A stretch of DNA of 64,000 nucleotides. Source: Rhodospirillales bacterium. GTDB taxonomy: Bacteria; Pseudomonadota; Alphaproteobacteria; Rhodospirillales; WMHbin7. The position numbers and the translations under genes were made by a program. This document shows, piece after piece, positions 62,997 through 64,000 of the stretch; the first letter of the stretch is position 1, and each line of letters starts with the position of its first letter. The notes under the pieces were generated by a model. The model ran no database searches and was not told the DNA's origin. It saw only the letters and a list, made by a program, of their open reading frames with translations. Where the stretch lies: positions 1 through 64,000 of the forward strand of contig JACRPC010000048.1 in assembly GCA_016214125.1 (NCBI GenBank). The letters run 5' to 3'.

Positions 62997-63123
62997 AATG
63001 TCGATCGGCAAGGGGCGAAGCGCCCCGTCCGACCTCACGGGCTTGCCGAACAGAAAACGAAAATCGCCTGGGGAGGACCGAAGGATGCGAGGCGGCCGGC
63101 GTGCGATCGGCGCCGAATCCTTG

Positions 63124-63363
63124 TTAACCTTTCCGGGTTTCGACGCGGATCGCCAAACGTTGCAGCCAGCGCAAGGAGGGCGGACGACCGCGATCGGGCA
63201 GGAAGGCCACAACCGCCGCCGCCGGCGGCAACAGAAAACCGATCGCGGCCCATAGAAGAACCGAACGCCCCACCGCAAAGGCCATGAAGGCGGCCAACAG
63301 CGCGGCAAACATCTGCACCAGCAAAATCGTCAACATCAAGCATGACTCGCGGTTTTGCGTCAC
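63124..63363 (-). CDS. Small membrane protein of unknown function
   Basis: A 79-residue protein with two hydrophobic stretches, LTILLVQMFAALLAAFMAFAV near residue 11 and LLWAAIGFLLPPAAAVVAFLP near 36, and a basic C-terminus. It opens with GTG (63361-63363), with an ATG at 63334-63336 as alternative. It is unrelated to a family I know. Hydrophobic pattern and orientation make a real gene plausible, but it could be noise in a GC-rich region. Confidence 0.45.
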   Translation of the reverse strand: MTQNRESCLMLTILLVQMFAALLAAFMAFAVGRSVLLWAAIGFLLPPAAAVVAFLPDRGRPPSLRWLQRLAIRVETRKG

Positions 63364-63494
63364 TAGGGATCGCGCTGTCGTACGGATCGCTTTTTCAGTT
63401 TATGGGGCAATCGTTTAACATAACTGAACACTCCTAACAAGAGAAATATCACTGCATTTATTTATAAACATCTTCCATGGGTTAACGGGGTATC

Positions 63495-63500
63495 TATAAT
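63495..63500 (+). promoter_or_regulatory. -10 element directly before the last gene
   Basis: TATAAT lies 6 bases before the ATG at 63507, with no clear -35 and no ribosome-binding site. Transcription would begin about at the start codon, so the mRNA may be leaderless. The interval 63364-63494 is AT-rich without a gene. Confidence 0.4.
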
Positions 63501-63506
63501 TTCAGT

Positions 63507-64000
63507 ATGACCAAACAAACCCGCCTCATCGTCACCGGCCTCGACTCGGCCTATTTCGATTTCGGTCTCGACCTGATCCGCTCGATCGCGGGCGCGGCGC
63601 CGGCGCCGGAACGGATGGGCGTGCTCGACCTCGGATTAACGCCCGACGAGCGCGCCCGCTTGCAGGCGATGAACATCACGACCGTCGCGCCCGGCTGGGA
63701 CTATCCCTTCATGAACGACGAACGGGCACCGCGCTGGTTCCAGGCGATGACGGCGCGCCCGCATTTGCCCCGCCATTTTCCAGGATTCGCCACCTATGTC
63801 TGGATCGACGCCGATGCCTGGATTCAGGATTGGGCGCCCGTGCAAACCCTGATCGAGGCCTCGGAAGGCGGCGCCCTGGCGATCGTCGAGGAAAGGCTGG
63901 TGGGGATCGATGCCGAGATCGAGGATGCCGATGGAACGCGGCGCCGCTTCGCCCTCGATCCGGCCCAAGCGACGGCGCAGAACGAGGCCGATTGGCGCGC
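63507..64000 (+). CDS. Glycosyltransferase-like protein, 5' part (cut by window end)
   Basis: The first 164 codons of a gene that continues past the window. MTKQTRLIVTGLDSAYFDFG opens with a short beta-strand pattern of a GT-A-like fold. TYVWIDADAWIQDWAPVQTLI near residue 97 holds a DxD motif in the position typical of sugar-nucleotide-binding transferases. I do not match it to a named family, so substrate and product are unknown. Confidence 0.5.
   Translation, partial: MTKQTRLIVTGLDSAYFDFGLDLIRSIAGAAPAPERMGVLDLGLTPDERARLQAMNITTVAPGWDYPFMNDERAPRWFQAMTARPHLPRHFPGFATYVWIDADAWIQDWAPVQTLIEASEGGALAIVEERLVGIDAEIEDADGTRRRFALDPAQATAQNEADWR

Noticed and set aside
1-64000. CRISPR arrays, rRNA operons or replication origin
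   Set aside because: No regularly spaced repeat with spacers, no rRNA sequence and no DnaA-box cluster was seen on reading the window.

Overview
This window looks like a chromosomal segment of an alphaproteobacterium, most likely a Rhodospirillales (Magnetospirillum-like) organism. The evidence is high GC with G/C-ending codons, the alphaproteobacterial gene orders rpoZ-rsh-pdxJ-acpS-lepB-rnc-era, trpG-trpD-trpC-moaC-moeA-lexA, yajC-secD-secF and tatA-tatB-tatC-serS-surE-pcm-nlpD, and an alphaproteobacterial-type LexA box (GAAC-N7-GAAC) in front of lexA. The species assignment is inference.

Left part (1-21 kb) is metabolic and accessory. After the edge of an IS630-like transposase and a hemerythrin gene comes a minus-strand sulfur-energy operon sat-qmoA-qmoB-hdrC-hdrB. 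It is the Qmo type of electron-transfer complex with the membrane QmoC subunit replaced by soluble HdrC/HdrB, and no aprBA is visible. Upstream on the same strand lies a long unit for uptake and activation of an aromatic (hydroxycinnamate-type) acid: an MFS exporter with a V4R ligand-binding protein, a five-gene branched-chain-type ABC importer, feruloyl-CoA synthetase and an acyl-CoA dehydrogenase. Divergent from it is a TRAP importer (dctPQM) translationally coupled to a class III CoA-transferase.

The middle (21-42 kb) holds conserved housekeeping blocks interrupted by inserts. era-rnc-lepB-acpS-pdxJ-rsh-rpoZ, clpP-tig and a tRNA-Leu are followed by a BrnTA toxin-antitoxin locus with a frameshifted toxin, a nitroreductase, and a two-gene cell-surface module (TPR plus outer-membrane barrel, and a secreted partner). 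An orphan histidine kinase sits between two nearly identical 103-bp copies of the trpG leader and start: copy A is a dead 12-codon stub, copy B opens the intact trpG. The kinase has a perfect CRP-type palindrome upstream. The trpGDC-moaC-moeA-lexA block follows, then a low-GC restriction-modification islet.

The right part (42-64 kb) carries a copper/heavy-metal chaperone, a YibQ-type deacetylase, secF-secD-yajC, a chromate transporter, a DUF2235 hydrolase, a DUF815-type ATPase, a HEPN/MNT toxin-antitoxin pair, a MoaD-like protein without a C-terminal Gly-Gly, nlpD, a CDF metal exporter placed inside the nlpD-pcm block, then pcm-surE-serS-tatCBA. It ends with a small copper module (DUF2946-like, Crp/Fnr regulator, PCu(A)C chaperone), an iron-type ABC transporter without its binding protein, a small membrane protein and the start of a glycosyltransferase-like gene cut by the window end. 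No CRISPR array, rRNA or replication origin was seen.
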